Below are positions 1-9,720 of a stretch of 64,000 nucleotides of DNA, piece after piece. How positions within the stretch are numbered: the stretch's first letter is position 1; each line of letters opens with the position of its first letter. Made by a program: the position numbers and the translations under genes. The DNA comes from Clusia tigrina. Lineage: Eukaryota > Arthropoda > Insecta > Diptera > Clusiidae. The notes under the pieces are model-generated. The model searched no databases and was not told the origin of the DNA. It worked only from the letters and a program-made list of their open reading frames with translations. The stretch is from assembly GCA_920105625.2 (NCBI GenBank), contig OV050030.1, forward strand, positions 108,087,216 to 108,151,215, read 5' to 3'.

Positions 1-391
1 TCCGAGGTCTCTGTCGGTCGTGGCCTGCGAATAAATCTTTGTGAGTTTGTTCCCTATCCTCCTATCCGATTTTATAAAAACCTTATCTCCTGGTTGGAAT
101 ACCCGCGTTCGCTTGCCCTTATTGCGATTGCTTAATTCTAATTCCTGGACGGCCTTCAACCTTTTAACCACCGCTTCCCTTATCTCCTCCGGGATGGAGC
201 GAAGTATATCCACTGGCTTCTGGCCTGTGACCGAATGAATCGTTCGGTTGTATCTAGCCACAGCAAGAAACACTAACTCCACCATATTGGATGACTGATC
301 AGCCAGTTTTAGACATCTCGTAATCTCAGTCAACATACTGTGGAAGCACAACCCGGCGCATTTTCCTCGATGAACGCCCTCCATCTTTTCA
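1..391 (-). mobile_element. Second, partial copy of the gypsy integrase C-terminus
   Basis: This stretch is a near-identical direct repeat of 1674-2064, at a constant offset of 1673 bp. Read on the minus strand it encodes the integrase C-terminal tail, including the PGDKVFIKS-type motif. Both copies carry the same internal junction, where RNase H runs directly into late integrase. The repeat stops at base 391: here the sequence continues as AT-rich DNA, while the other copy continues into RNase H. It is either one end of a tandem duplication cut by the window edge or a second defective element. No reading frame is likely to be functional. Confidence 0.75.
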
Positions 392-695
392 AAAAAAATT
401 TCAGTCAAAATTTCGAATACTTTACGAAATATGAGCCCAAGAAAATTTGCAAATTTTCCAAAAAAAATGAAGTCTGAGAAAAAATTGCAAGTCAAAATCT
501 GGACACTTGATTTTCACCGTAGACGTATGGTCTAGTGGACTTTTTTGCTGAGTACAATCCCAAGAATGAGAAACGCGAAGAGCCCATTAAGATGTTCAAA
601 TCGCCCCACCCTAATGCATAATCAGATTATTTAAAATATATCAAACAATTTAAACAATATTCATAAATCAGTTTATATAAGTTTTTTCAAAGAAT
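392..695. other. AT-rich stretch without a gene, downstream of the gypsy env relic
   Basis: No supportable gene. Around 630-690 there is a motif (caattt-aaacaatattcataaatcag) closely resembling repeats at 9434-9600 on the other side of the gypsy relic. The two sites bracket gag and env, so they may be remnants of terminal or subterminal repeats of that element. Exact LTR borders are not visible. Confidence 0.4.
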
Positions 696-1390
696 TTAGT
701 GGAGGTATAATTCCGACGTGAAATCACTAAGGTTCACTGTATGGAACAAATGAATACCCGCACTCAGTGAAGGTGTCCTTTTGGGATTTACGTAGGAGGT
801 GCCATTGATAAGAACTTCTGTACAAAACTTTATCAGCACGGTGCTATTGACTTTTACGGGCGCCGTCTTCGATACTTCGACTATGGTGGGATGGCTTCTT
901 AGAAATATGATTCCGTCGTCGATAGTCTGAAGAGGGGGAGTGTCGTGGGCTGGAACCGAGTTGCAAGATGAAGAGAAGTTATTTGCTAAGCGACTAACGC
1001 AGGTGTCGGAAGGGTTGCGCTCACAAAACCACATCGTCTTGTCAGATGGTTTACAGGTTAAAGTGGGCAGGAAAGTTCTGTCACAGTTGGCTAATACCGA
1101 CGAGTCCAAGGATAGTATAAACTTATTTTCCTTAACGACAGGAAAGACCAAGGAACACTCGCAGAGGCAGATACAATACTCATTACCATCCCGTTTCCCG
1201 AGTGCTCCTCCTTTGCTAGATCCTCCATCTCACGGGCGTCCAATAGCGTGGGATTTACGCCGTTTAATCTAGCCATACCTATGGAATTCAGGAGATTGTT
1301 TAACTTCATCATGATTAGTCTATTGCGGCTGAACACCAAAGAAAATATACTGAGTGAGTCGAATTTATCCCGTTTGGTGGCTCTCATCAA
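696..1390 (-). pseudogene. env: Errantivirus-type envelope gene remnant
   Basis: Two overlapping minus-strand frames (1390-1091 and 1151-696) encode the C-terminal half of an insect endogenous-retrovirus envelope glycoprotein. The first has the conserved stretch around LNNLLNSIGMARL and NPTLL. The second is cysteine-rich with N-glycosylation sequons and ends at 696. The frames must be linked by a shift in the 1091-1151 overlap. The N-terminal subunit is not recognisable between 1400 and 1590. The family role is membrane fusion and entry; this copy is broken and truncated. Position directly after integrase matches errantiviruses. I infer the family from position and motif pattern. Confidence 0.65.
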
Positions 1391-1589
1391 CTAGTTCACG
1401 ACCTGGCTTATGTGTCGAATTTGCTCCTGCATCACGTTATTATGTGTATTTGTTGCCCATGTGATGCTATTAGCTAGTCCTGAGTGCGCTTCGGAGATAA
1501 GAAGTCATTGGCGTCGGGACTGCCGGCAATGAATTTTAAAGCCGAACACAAAATGTCAATGCCGCAGGGATGCCTATGATGAACTTCAA

Positions 1590-2064
1590 TCAGCTGCAAC
1601 CCAATAGTAACTTGCAACGATGTGGATGAAAGTGGGGAGGATGGTTATAAATTATATATGGGTTAGTTAAACTAAATTCTTGGGTCATTCGGTCAGCCTG
1701 CCTAACTAACTTTGTGAGTTTGTTCCCTAGCCTCCTATCCGATTTTATAAAAACCTTATCTCCTGGTTGGAATACCCGCGTTCGCTTGCCCTTATTGCGA
1801 TTGCTTAATTCTAATTCCTGGACGTCCTTCAACCTTTCAACCACCGCTTCCCTTATCTCCTCCGTGATGGAGCGAAGTATATCCACTGGATTCTGGCCTG
1901 TGATCCAATGAATCGTTCGGTTGTATCTAGATACAGCAAGAAACACTAACTCCACCGTGTCGGATGACTGATCAGCCAGTTTTAGACATCTCGTAATCTC
2001 AGTCAACATACTGTGGGAGCACAACCCGGCGCATTTTCCTCGATGAACGCCCTCCATCTTTTCA
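1590..2064 (-). pseudogene. Gypsy integrase C-terminal fragment (internal deletion)
   Basis: The minus strand encodes the late integrase region (LTEITRCLKL, then YNRTIHWITGQNPVDIL and the PGDKVFIKS tail). It is joined directly to RNase H (KRWRAFIEEN) at about 2040, so the zinc-binding domain and most of the DDE catalytic core are missing. The same junction occurs in the copy at 1-391, so the deletion predates the duplication. The ends also carry frameshifts. It cannot encode active integrase. Confidence 0.75.
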
Positions 2065-2845
2065 TCTTGGAGTTGAAGTTTATATCTGACATCGCAAATG
2101 TCAATGACTGATGGTCGATATAGATCTTTAGGTTTCTTACACCGTAGAGGTAGTTGTGGAGTTTTTGCAAAGCCCAAACTATTGCCAACATCTCCTTGGT
2201 TGCGTAATTTTCATCAGCAGAATTCAACGTTCGGGATATCATAGTTATGGGCCGGCTTCCCTGCTATAGCACAGCCCCCAGCGTGTTGAATTAGATGTCG
2301 GCCAACTCAAAAGGTTTGCTAAAGTCGCGGTACAGAAGTAAGACATCTTCGGACGCCAATATCGCTTTTACCCTATTGAACGCTTCGATCGCTTTCCCCT
2401 CTAGTTCCGCAGGTGCGTTTTTAAAATGGGAGGCGCTTACATGACCATTCTCCTCGCGTATATATCGTGTCAGAGGCCTACTGATGCTAGCGAAAATCCT
2501 TTATGAATCGTTGATAATATCCGTCAAGGCTCCGGAAGGATCTGAGGCTCCTTAGGCTCTTGGGTAGCACGAATTGAACGATGTCGTTCGCCTTCTTTCG
2601 ACACTACAAACCCAAAGATTTCCACCTCGGTCCTGAAAAATTCCGATTCCTCCCGAGCAGCCCTTATGTTTGCCTCGTTTAACTTACCTAAGACTAGGCG
2701 AACATCTCTGAGGTGACTATCCCTGTTGGCAGAAAATATCAAAGCGTCATCCATGCAGACGTAACAGAACTTGCCGATATCGTCGCGGAGAACATCGTCA
2801 ATCGCTCGCTGGAAGATGCTGGGTGCATTCTTCAATTCCATGGGT
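2065..2845 (-). pseudogene. Gypsy reverse transcriptase/RNase H, 3' part
   Basis: This is the downstream half of the gypsy RT split by the R1 insertion. It encodes LKNAPSIFQRAIDDVL and a palm-motif relic (YVCMDDALIFS; the usual Y-x-D-D is altered by an extra residue class at this position), then connection and RNase H segments (GRPITMISRTLN and KEMLAIVWALQKL). In-frame stops lie in the connection region near 2260-2290, where the first RNase H aspartate would be expected. The upstream half resumes at 7859 after removal of the 5.0 kb insert and one copy of its 14-bp duplication. Confidence 0.75.
2832..2845. repeat. Left copy of 14-bp target-site duplication of the R1-clade element
   Basis: TCAATTCCATGGGT at 2832-2845 is repeated exactly at 7845-7858, on the other side of the non-LTR element. 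It lies within gypsy RT codons. The R1 family is known for 14-bp target duplications. Confidence 0.9.
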
Positions 2846-3027
2846 TTTTTTTTTTTTTTTTTTTTTTAACGAGGAGTAAAAGCGTCTAAAGCCGGAGTCA
2901 GTGTGAGACTCTAACCCACTAAATATCTCCTCAAACGTACGGGTGGATCCCCCCGGAGCCCACCGTCAGGTATTCCGTCGGGAGGCCGTCAGAGCATAAT
3001 TGCTCAACCGTCAGTCGTTGGTCTTAG
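2846..3027 (-). other. 3' UTR and poly-A tail of the R1-clade element
   Basis: The ORF2 stop is at 3028-3030. About 160 bp of 3' UTR follow, then a tail of 22 A (T run on the plus strand) that abuts the target duplication. A canonical AATAAA is not obvious. Confidence 0.75.
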
Positions 3028-6000
3028 TCAACCATCCGTCCTTGTTGCAGAGGATTCGCTACTGTTCACGATCGCATCGCGCACGCTTGCGCGGTCAGCG
3101 TTTCTCCCTCGCTCAATGCGGCGAAGCTCAATCATGATCTTCGCCGCTGCATCTTGAAAGGCTCGCCATTTGGATGGTGTCTCACAAATGTGTGCTACAA
3201 TGTTATCCACGGTTGGAACCTCTCCAAAGGCATCCGTCACCTCAGCTCGTACGTGGCAAAAACGGGGACAGTGCATTAGGACATGCCGCGCGTCTTCGAT
3301 TTCCTGTGGACAATTGGGACAAAACGGGTCCTCCTCATACTTGAAGCGGTGGAGGTATTGCTTGAAGCAGCCATGTCCGCTAAGCAACTGGGTGGTGTAA
3401 AAGTCCACCTCTCCATGTTTGCGACTTATCCAGGCGGTGATATTTGGGATCATGGCGAATGTCCATCTTCCCTTATCGGCTCTCTCCCAGCGTCGCTGCC
3501 AGATCATGATGCTCCGATGACGTGCATCCACCTTAGATGCATGTGCGCCTGCAGTAAACGTGCGTTGGCATTCGGAGGTCAGGATGTCCACTGGTGGCAT
3601 AGCAGCAATCACTAGGATAGCATCATCCGAAACCGTGCGGAATGCACTAGCCACTCTCAATGCACTGCAGCGATACGTTGCCCGGATGCCAGCGAAATAT
3701 GACGCCTTCTCCGTCGCGTCTGCCCATACTGGTGCAGCATACAGCAGTATGGAGCTCGTGACCCTTGCTAGAAGTTTCCTTCTGCTGTAGCGTGGTCCTC
3801 CGATGTTCGACATGATGCGTGAGAGCGCGCCGTTTACCTTAGCGGCCTTTTCACTGACCGCTAGCAGATGCTCCTTGAAAGACATCCGTGCGTCAATAAG
3901 CACGCCGAGATACCGCAGATATGGCCGTGATACTATCTCGTGGTGACCAACCATGAACGAGAAAGTCTCCAGTTTTTTCCGTGTGGTCAGGAGGACCGTC
4001 TCCGTTTTTTGCGCTGCCAATTCAAGGTCTGCACACTCCAGCCACCTCGTGACTTTTGACACCGCATCGCTACACCGCATCTCTAGTGTGACAATATCCT
4101 TCGCCACTACCACCAGTGCGACGTCATCTGCATAGCCAACCATCGTCGTATCGTTTGGGAGATCTATTGTCAGAACGCCATTATACATCACATTCCACAA
4201 TGCTGGTCCTAACACCGAGCCTTGTGGGACGCCACGGGAGACCTTGTGACGCTTTACACCGTCATCAGTGTCGTAGAGAAGCACTCTGCCCTCGAAGTAG
4301 TCCTCAATAATTCGCTGCAAGTAGCACGGTATATTGAAGTCACTCAGCGCCTGCAGTATTAGATACCAGCTCGCCGAATTGAACGCATTTTTGACATCAA
4401 GTGTTACCACTGCGCAGTATTTCTTGTCGCCACCTTTCCACCTTTCTCCGCTCGTCGCATCACGTGCAATGTTCATTACCATCTGAATCGCGTGAACAGT
4501 AGACTTGCCCTGGCGGAATCCGAATTGCCGCGGGGATAAGCCCCTAGGTCCCTCGAGCGTTTCGTGCAGTCGCTGAACAATGATGCTCTCCAACACTTTA
4601 CCCAGGGAGTCGAGCATACATAGTGGGCGATACGCGGATGGCTGGTCAGGCTGCTTTCCAGCTTTCAGTAGCAGCACCAGTCTCTGTTGTTTCCAGACCT
4701 CAGGAAATATGCCTTCATTGAGGCATGCGGTGTACATTCTCGCAAATGTGTCGGGATCCGCCCTTATGGCTGACTTCATCGCAACGTTGGGAATACCATC
4801 CAACCCAGGAGTCGTGCTGTCGGACACTTTCCGAAGCGTCAACAGCACTTCGTCCACTGTCACCGCAGGGATGACTTCTGTTTCAATAGAAGGGTGATAG
4901 TGGTGGACCCGTTCCCCCTGTGGGGGAAAGAGTGTTGTTACCACGTTGCGCATGATCGCGGCATCGGTGGGTTGCGGTGCTCTCGGTCCTTTGACTCTGC
5001 TCATCACCACCTTATACGCTTTACCCCAGGGATCGATATCCGCGCTATCCCTCAGTTCCTTGAAACAGGCCTCCTTGCTGCTGCGGATGGCTTTCTTGAG
5101 CTGCTGCCGGCAATCTTTGTAGGCGGCCCATAGTGGTTGCCATATAAGGTGGGACCGGGGCCGTGCGCGCTGCGCCTTTCTGCGCGCACTCTTAAAGCGT
5201 CTTCTGAGCTCAGCGATTTCCTCAGTCCACCAGTAAACCGGCTTCCTGGATGGCACGCTCGTCCTTCTCGGCATGGCGGCGTCGCATGCAGCGCTTAGCC
5301 GGCGTCTAATGTCCGTGACCATGTTTGTGGCTCCATCATCCGAGGTCTCTCCCTCACCCCACACCAGTTGAAAGACTTCAGCATCAAATGCGTGTTGTCT
5401 CCAACCTTTTGTTTGTACTTTAATTACTCGGGACGGCTGCATGTTGTGCCTCAGCTCGATTACGATAGCTCTGTGGTCGCTGTGAGTGTGGAAATCCCCA
5501 ATGCTCCATGTGGCAGTGCGCGCGATCGAGTTGTGAGCGAAGGTAAGATCCACCGCAGACCGTTTCGCCCCTGCCTCAAATGTATGTTGCCCATTGTTTA
5601 GGAGTTCAACATCCAACGTGGCAAGACACTCTATCAGCATTCTGCCCCTGCGGTTTGTGCTCCTGCTGCCCCATGTTGTTGACCAAGCATTAAAGTCTCC
5701 CGCGATAAGTGCTGGAGTTTTACCTCTCGCTTCTGCGACCAGTTTCGTCAGCATTCGTTCAAAAAGCGCTATGTCCATACTCGGCGGAGCGTAGCACGAG
5801 AAAAAATATATTCCGTCGAGCTTTATCCAGGTGAAACCAGAGTTGGGTGCATTCGGTTTGTTTTGGTGCATCCTACTTCCGAGCGTCCATAACGCCGCTT
5901 TGCTGCTCGCGTCCGGTGTCCAGTGACATCCTCTCACGTTGTGGTGCTGTTCGCTTATGATGGCAAGGTCGAACTGCCCCTCGTAAACGGTTTGCCGCAA

Positions 6001-6051
6001 CAAGTCCTGTGCCGCAACGCAGTGGTTAAGATTGAGTTGTACGATTTTCAT
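3028..6051 (-). CDS. R1-clade ORF2: endonuclease and reverse transcriptase
   Basis: Encodes 1007 residues if started at the ATG at 6051, which I prefer because it gives MKIVQLNLNHC at once and overlaps the ORF1 stop as ATGA; an upstream in-frame ATG at 6132 would add 27 residues. Domains in order: APE-type endonuclease (about 1-225; IISEQHHN, GDFNAW, SDHRAIV), RT (about 430-760; RPLCMLDSLGK, FGFRQGKST, LDVKNAFNSA, GVPQGSVLGP, GYADDV with YADD at codons near 4123-4134), and a C-terminal CCHC motif (CPNC followed by H and C, about residue 910). The protein nicks target DNA and primes cDNA synthesis on the nick. No stop or frameshift is visible, so the ORF looks competent. There is no RNase H domain, as expected for this clade. 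Confidence 0.9.
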   Translation of the reverse strand: MKIVQLNLNHCVAAQDLLRQTVYEGQFDLAIISEQHHNVRGCHWTPDASSKAALWTLGSRMHQNKPNAPNSGFTWIKLDGIYFFSCYAPPSMDIALFERMLTKLVAEARGKTPALIAGDFNAWSTTWGSRSTNRRGRMLIECLATLDVELLNNGQHTFEAGAKRSAVDLTFAHNSIARTATWSIGDFHTHSDHRAIVIELRHNMQPSRVIKVQTKGWRQHAFDAEVFQLVWGEGETSDDGATNMVTDIRRRLSAACDAAMPRRTSVPSRKPVYWWTEEIAELRRRFKSARRKAQRARPRSHLIWQPLWAAYKDCRQQLKKAIRSSKEACFKELRDSADIDPWGKAYKVVMSRVKGPRAPQPTDAAIMRNVVTTLFPPQGERVHHYHPSIETEVIPAVTVDEVLLTLRKVSDSTTPGLDGIPNVAMKSAIRADPDTFARMYTACLNEGIFPEVWKQQRLVLLLKAGKQPDQPSAYRPLCMLDSLGKVLESIIVQRLHETLEGPRGLSPRQFGFRQGKSTVHAIQMVMNIARDATSGERWKGGDKKYCAVVTLDVKNAFNSASWYLILQALSDFNIPCYLQRIIEDYFEGRVLLYDTDDGVKRHKVSRGVPQGSVLGPALWNVMYNGVLTIDLPNDTTMVGYADDVALVVVAKDIVTLEMRCSDAVSKVTRWLECADLELAAQKTETVLLTTRKKLETFSFMVGHHEIVSRPYLRYLGVLIDARMSFKEHLLAVSEKAAKVNGALSRIMSNIGGPRYSRRKLLARVTSSILLYAAPVWADATEKASYFAGIRATYRCSALRVASAFRTVSDDAILVIAAMPPVDILTSECQRTFTAGAHASKVDARHRSIMIWQRRWERADKGRWTFAMIPNITAWISRKHGEVDFYTTQLLSGHGCFKQYLHRFKYEEDPFCPNCPQEIEDARHVLMHCPRFCHVRAEVTDAFGEVPTVDNIVAHICETPSKWRAFQDAAAKIMIELRRIERGRNADRASVRDAIVNSSESSATRTDG

Positions 6052-7438
6052 CGCCCACCTCTCTGCACCGCCTTTTGACGTGCCATACAGCGGGAGCTGC
6101 CAGCTGCGTGACCTCCTTTGCATAGCGCACATTTTTCTTTATTGATGCACGCCGCCGCTAGGTGTCCTTCTTCACCACATTTTCTACATTGGTTGCTGCG
6201 GTCTACCGTCTCCTTGCAATTACGTGCTAGGTGGTTGTAGCCCCAGCATTTGAAGCATCTTGAGGGAGAAATGCTCTCGCGTACTCGGCACAAGACCCAG
6301 CCGATGCGTATCCGCTGCACCTTCAGCACCTTTGCTGCATCGTCGTCCGACAGGCAGACGTAGGCTGTCTGCGTACCATGGTGGCTCTTTCGCAAACTGC
6401 GAACTGAAGTCTCGTCCGGACGTTTTATGTCGCACTGCTTATGCAATGCGTCGCACACTTCCGATACTGTTGTGACCTCATCGAGATCCCTTAGCTGAAC
6501 CGTTATAGAGCGAGTCTTCGCCATGACTTTAGCCTTCTCGCCCAAGATGCCCACCACTGCAACTTGGTACATCGCGGCGCTACTTTCCGGGGTTCGCTTC
6601 AGTTCAAGCAGCAGCTCGTTATTTGCTGTGCGCCGCACCGCCTTCACGTTTTCACCGAGTTCCTTCAGCGCACCATTCCCCTTAATGGTCCGAAGGATCT
6701 CCGCATACGTTTGTCCGGACGTAGCTGTGATTATCAGCGCGTCCGTTCTTGGTCGGAACCTCTGCTTCTTGTGTTGAACTTTTGTCCATTCCTGTTCCTT
6801 GTTTGGTTGCGCATGTGTGTCCTCCCTTTGTTTGGCCGCGGAGATTTCTCGCCCCTTTTTCTCCGTGACTTCGGGGTGGTGCCGGTTGGTGACCTTTTTC
6901 CCAACTGGTGTAGCTACCCGCTTCGTTGGGGGCGTCTCTAGATCAGTGTGTTTTTTTTCCGCTTCTGATCTGCTCCTGGTACAAAATACGGCGATGTTTG
7001 GGACGAGTTGTGCCTTCTTATGATTTGTTTGGCAGCTTCATCCTTCGCTTCTATTGCTGAGAGCTCATAAAGCGCCCTGATGCTCTCAATCGCGTCCCGC
7101 ATTGGTTGATGAATTGTGCGCCTCTTTCCATCTTCCAGCATTTCACCTAGTAACGCGATTTGTTCCCCAAGTTTCCAAAAAGATGTGTTTTTTGGAACTG
7201 AGGGATCACTCCTTGCTACAGGTGTAGGCATTCGGATGTTGCTACTATCATCTGGTTGCCTGGGTAGCATGCTGCGCGTGGGGTCCTTAGGAGACCTGGC
7301 AAGAACCGCGCTCTTTTTGAAAGGGTCCGTGCGCACGCCAATGCACTCCCCTGTAGTGTTGGGAACCTCGTTCCCCGCCGGAGTTATAAGAGGACCGATC
7401 TCTGAGGTTGTTGTGTTTGAGTTTTTTTGATTCGACAT
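6048..7438 (-). CDS. R1-clade ORF1 (Gag-like RNA-binding protein), with one frame change
   Basis: The likely start is the ATG at 7438 (MSNQKNS). The first frame runs to a TAG at 6938; the rest is in the -1 frame from the A8 run at 6951-6958 to the stop at 6048. Downstream are the conserved central block (FRPRTDALIITATSG, residues about 205-230) and three zinc knuckles: CFKCWGYNHLARNC, CRKCGEEGHLAAAC and CALCKGGH with a final C. These bind element RNA and chaperone it. The frame break occurs at A AAA AAC in the zero frame, a sequence that fits both a one-base homopolymer loss and a canonical -1 slippery site; an indel is the simpler explanation. The ORF overlaps ORF2 by ATGA. Confidence 0.8.
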
Positions 7439-7844
7439 AGTAGATCCCACGAGTGGCGGAGATAGGGTGGTCCATCTGTACAGAGATCCGCTATATACAG
7501 ATAAGGCTAGATAATTCGGAGGACGCCAGGTATCCGGATACTCCGTTAGTGGCTGAGCTATTTTTAAGACTGGGCCCTCAGTCAGGTTGATTCTCAGCAC
7601 GGGTCGTATAACACCTTAATCCGGCCCAGGGGGTTGTTTGATACTTATTTAAGGGGCGGCACCAGCTCGCCCTGTCACAGTAATTTCATTAGGCTCTTGT
7701 GACCTTTTATGCCACGCCTTCCATTCCTGCCGCTAATGGTCGGGGACTGCTTATTTTATATTCGCAGCTGGCCTACATGTCTGTAGACCGTTCAGCTATC
7801 CGCCACCTGCTGACCCCCATAGTAGCCTAAAGCTCGGCCTTATG
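7439..7844 (-). promoter_or_regulatory. 5' UTR of the R1-clade element
   Basis: About 400 bp lie between the 14-bp target duplication and the ORF1 ATG. Non-LTR elements of this type usually carry an internal promoter here, but I see no specific motif. The region is open in the ORF1 frame from 7600, so a longer N-terminus cannot be excluded. Confidence 0.5.
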
Positions 7845-7858
7845 TCAATTCCATGGGT
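7845..7858. repeat. Right copy of 14-bp target-site duplication of the R1-clade element
   Basis: Exact copy of 2832-2845. Collapsing the element and one duplication restores continuity of the gypsy RT module, which confirms the insertion boundaries. Confidence 0.9.
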
Positions 7859-8340
7859 AGGCGGCAGTATTCGTATTTGCCGTTGTTGACGGAGAATGCT
7901 ATCTTCTCCTTGTCCTCCTCTGCGAACGTAATCTGGTAAAATCCGTTTGTCAGTTCCATAGTGGAAAAGTACTGTGATTTGTCCAAGTTGGGCAAGATCA
8001 CGGAGGGGTCGGGTATGCATATTTGTCGCTTTTGGTCACGTCATTGAGTCTCCTGAAATCAAGGACAACCCGTAGTTTCCGGATGCCTTGCCCTTTTAGG
8101 AACCACGAGAGGCCCTCCTCCGTGGCGGCGAACACCCTGTCCAACTCGATTAACAGGTGTTCCCGATCGTCACGTACCCTTGACGTCCTCATCCATGGCA
8201 TTTATTTCATGGTGTAGGCGGTTTGCTGGCTTCACCCCAGAAAAACAAGGTCCTTAATATAGTTCTTGGCCGACCCGGTGTCAATCAAGAACTTAATGGG
8301 GCGGTCGTACAGTGTCACTGAGAGGTATGGTTGGGTGGAT
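7859..8340 (-). pseudogene. Gypsy protease and N-terminal reverse transcriptase remnant
   Basis: Minus-strand translation gives a retropepsin active site (FLIDTGSAKNYI, near 8270) and, after stops, an RT stretch (VVLDFRRLNDVTKSDKY, about 8050-8090) leading to the first RT aspartate region and the split site at 7858. The protease and RT pieces are in different frames and interrupted by stops around 8200-8240. This is the upstream half of the pol gene whose remainder lies at 2845-2065. Confidence 0.75.
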
Positions 8341-9329
8341 CACCCAAGCCTAAAAAATTAACCTCGTCGATAACTTCCCCTAATCTGGAGTCATCCATTC
8401 CAGCTTGTGGTTGCTGATGACCCCTTCGCCTATTGCGACGTCGCGGGAGCCCGAGTCTTGTTCTCACCTCTTCCTCTGGGTCCTCTTCCTCTCGAACCTC
8501 GGGATAGTGGAATTCACTATCTCGTACTTATTCATTTGCGTTACGTCCGGGCTATTCAGGGGTCTCTTAAATGTCCTGAACGCATTATTTGGGGCAGAAT
8601 GCCTTTCTTGCTGATGCTGACCGGACGAATTAGGCGGATGGAAGGACTCAAATGGCCTCCTAGGGTTATTCTGGTTTCTGCTGCGTACCCTGGGATGCTG
8701 GGTAGGCTGCCTGCGAGGGGGAAGGTCCTTCTATCACCAATGGTGCTCCATACCCGGGGAACGCTTTCCTCTGGCTCGCCCACTGACGACCATCTCGTGG
8801 CGACCGCGGTTCCCGGACTACTTGAATGTTAAAGTAGGGTGAACGATACGACCCCTCCTGCTACCTGGCATTTGCCCAGTGTGCGGCTCTGTCAGTCTGT
8901 GCCCGAGCTTGGTTTTCTTCTTGCTCTAATTCCAGGGCAAGATAGGCGGATATATCGGTGGCCCCGACACAAAGTACTGCTGAGCTTGTGGGCGGGTTTA
9001 AGCCAGTGACAAACACGCTCCGCGCATGATTCCTGTACTCTTCATTCAGCACCTCCTTCTGGGCACTGTCATTGGCATTGTTCATTTCATTCTGGTTTGT
9101 CAGGAACGCAAGGTGTTTCTGTATCTCATCGTAATATTGGGAAACTGTCAAACACCTCGTCGATCGAGTAGGATGGTCGTTTGTCCATGTACGTAAAGTC
9201 TAACCTAGCCATAATAGCTCTGAAGTTGCTGGGCGTGTTAAATGAGGTCAGAAGTGTGTCGGGTTTTCCCACTATTTTTCTACGAATTAAGTGTTCCGCC
9301 GTTGAGCACCACGCCTCTATAAAGCTCAA
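8341..9329 (-). pseudogene. Gypsy gag remnant
   Basis: Two minus-strand frames, 9329-9126 and 9151-8861, encode a gypsy-type capsid (RRKIVGKPDTLLTSFNTPSNF, then YDEIQKHLAFLTNQ and ALELEQEENQARAQ). A shift in the 9126-9151 overlap separates them. The segment 8850-8341 is charged linker sequence with many stops, leading to the protease. No zinc knuckle is seen, as is usual for this group. The protein would assemble particles in the cytoplasm; this copy is broken. Confidence 0.7.
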
Positions 9330-9379
9330 TAATGCGGGCAGTCTGCTTCAGGGAATGAATCTCATTCGTTAGCCTTTTA

Positions 9380-9720
9380 ACTTAAGTTTATTATATCAAA
9401 CAGTTACAATCAGTTTATTCAAATTTTATTAAACAATTAAAGCAATATTAACAAGTTCTTAAACAGTTTATCATGCAATTATTATTCACAAGATAAAATC
9501 TTTTTGGGGATTCCTAATCAGTTTATTTAAATTTTATCAAACAATTAAAGCAATATTCATAAATCAGCTTAAGTTTTGTCAAACAATTAAAGCAATATTA
9601 ACAAGTCAGTTTATTTAAGTTTTCTTTAAAGCAATTGTCAATTTATAAAATATTTAATTTAAGTTTTTCACTCGCACAACCATTTGATTTTAGTCTCCCA
9701 TTCGAACTGTCTCTTACTAA
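9380..9720. repeat. AT-rich imperfect repeats upstream of gypsy gag
   Basis: The motif caattaaagcaatatt recurs at about 9434, 9542 and 9584 with similar flanks (aaatcag-tttatttaa), roughly 42 bp apart for the last two. A related motif is at 640-690. No ORF is supportable. It probably belongs to the leader or LTR-proximal region of the gypsy relic. Confidence 0.5.

Larger units (their letters stand above)
2846..7844 (-). mobile_element. R1-clade non-LTR retrotransposon, apparently full length (about 5.0 kb)
   Basis: A minus-strand element with 5' UTR (7844-7439), ORF1 (Gag-like), ORF2 (APE endonuclease plus RT) and a 3' poly-A tail, seen as a run of T at 2846-2867. It is flanked by a perfect 14-bp target duplication and sits inside the RT gene of an older gypsy relic. 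ORF2 is uninterrupted with intact catalytic motifs. ORF1 has one frame change at an A8 run. The clade call rests on the MKIVQLNLNHC endonuclease start, three CCHC knuckles in ORF1, the ORF1/ORF2 ATGA overlap, and the C-terminal CCHC motif of ORF2. R1-clade members are often site-specific; the target here is not 28S rDNA. Confidence 0.88.
696..9329 (-). mobile_element. Gypsy/errantivirus-like LTR retrotransposon relic, split by an R1-clade insertion
   Basis: Read on the minus strand, gag (9329-8860), protease (about 8340-8220), RT (8201-7859 continuing at 2845-2500), RNase H (2480-2065), integrase tail (2064-1590) and env (1390-696) occur in canonical order of a Ty3/gypsy element with an envelope gene. 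The host element is interrupted at 2846-7844 by a complete non-LTR element. Every module has stops or frameshifts, and much of integrase is deleted. The family assignment rests on gag and RT motifs plus the third envelope module. LTRs were not confidently delimited. It is an old, non-coding endogenous relic. Confidence 0.8.

Noticed and set aside
3170..5800. Many plus-strand frames of 60-110 codons across R1 ORF2
   Set aside because: They are antisense to an intact, motif-rich ORF2 and show no domain of their own.
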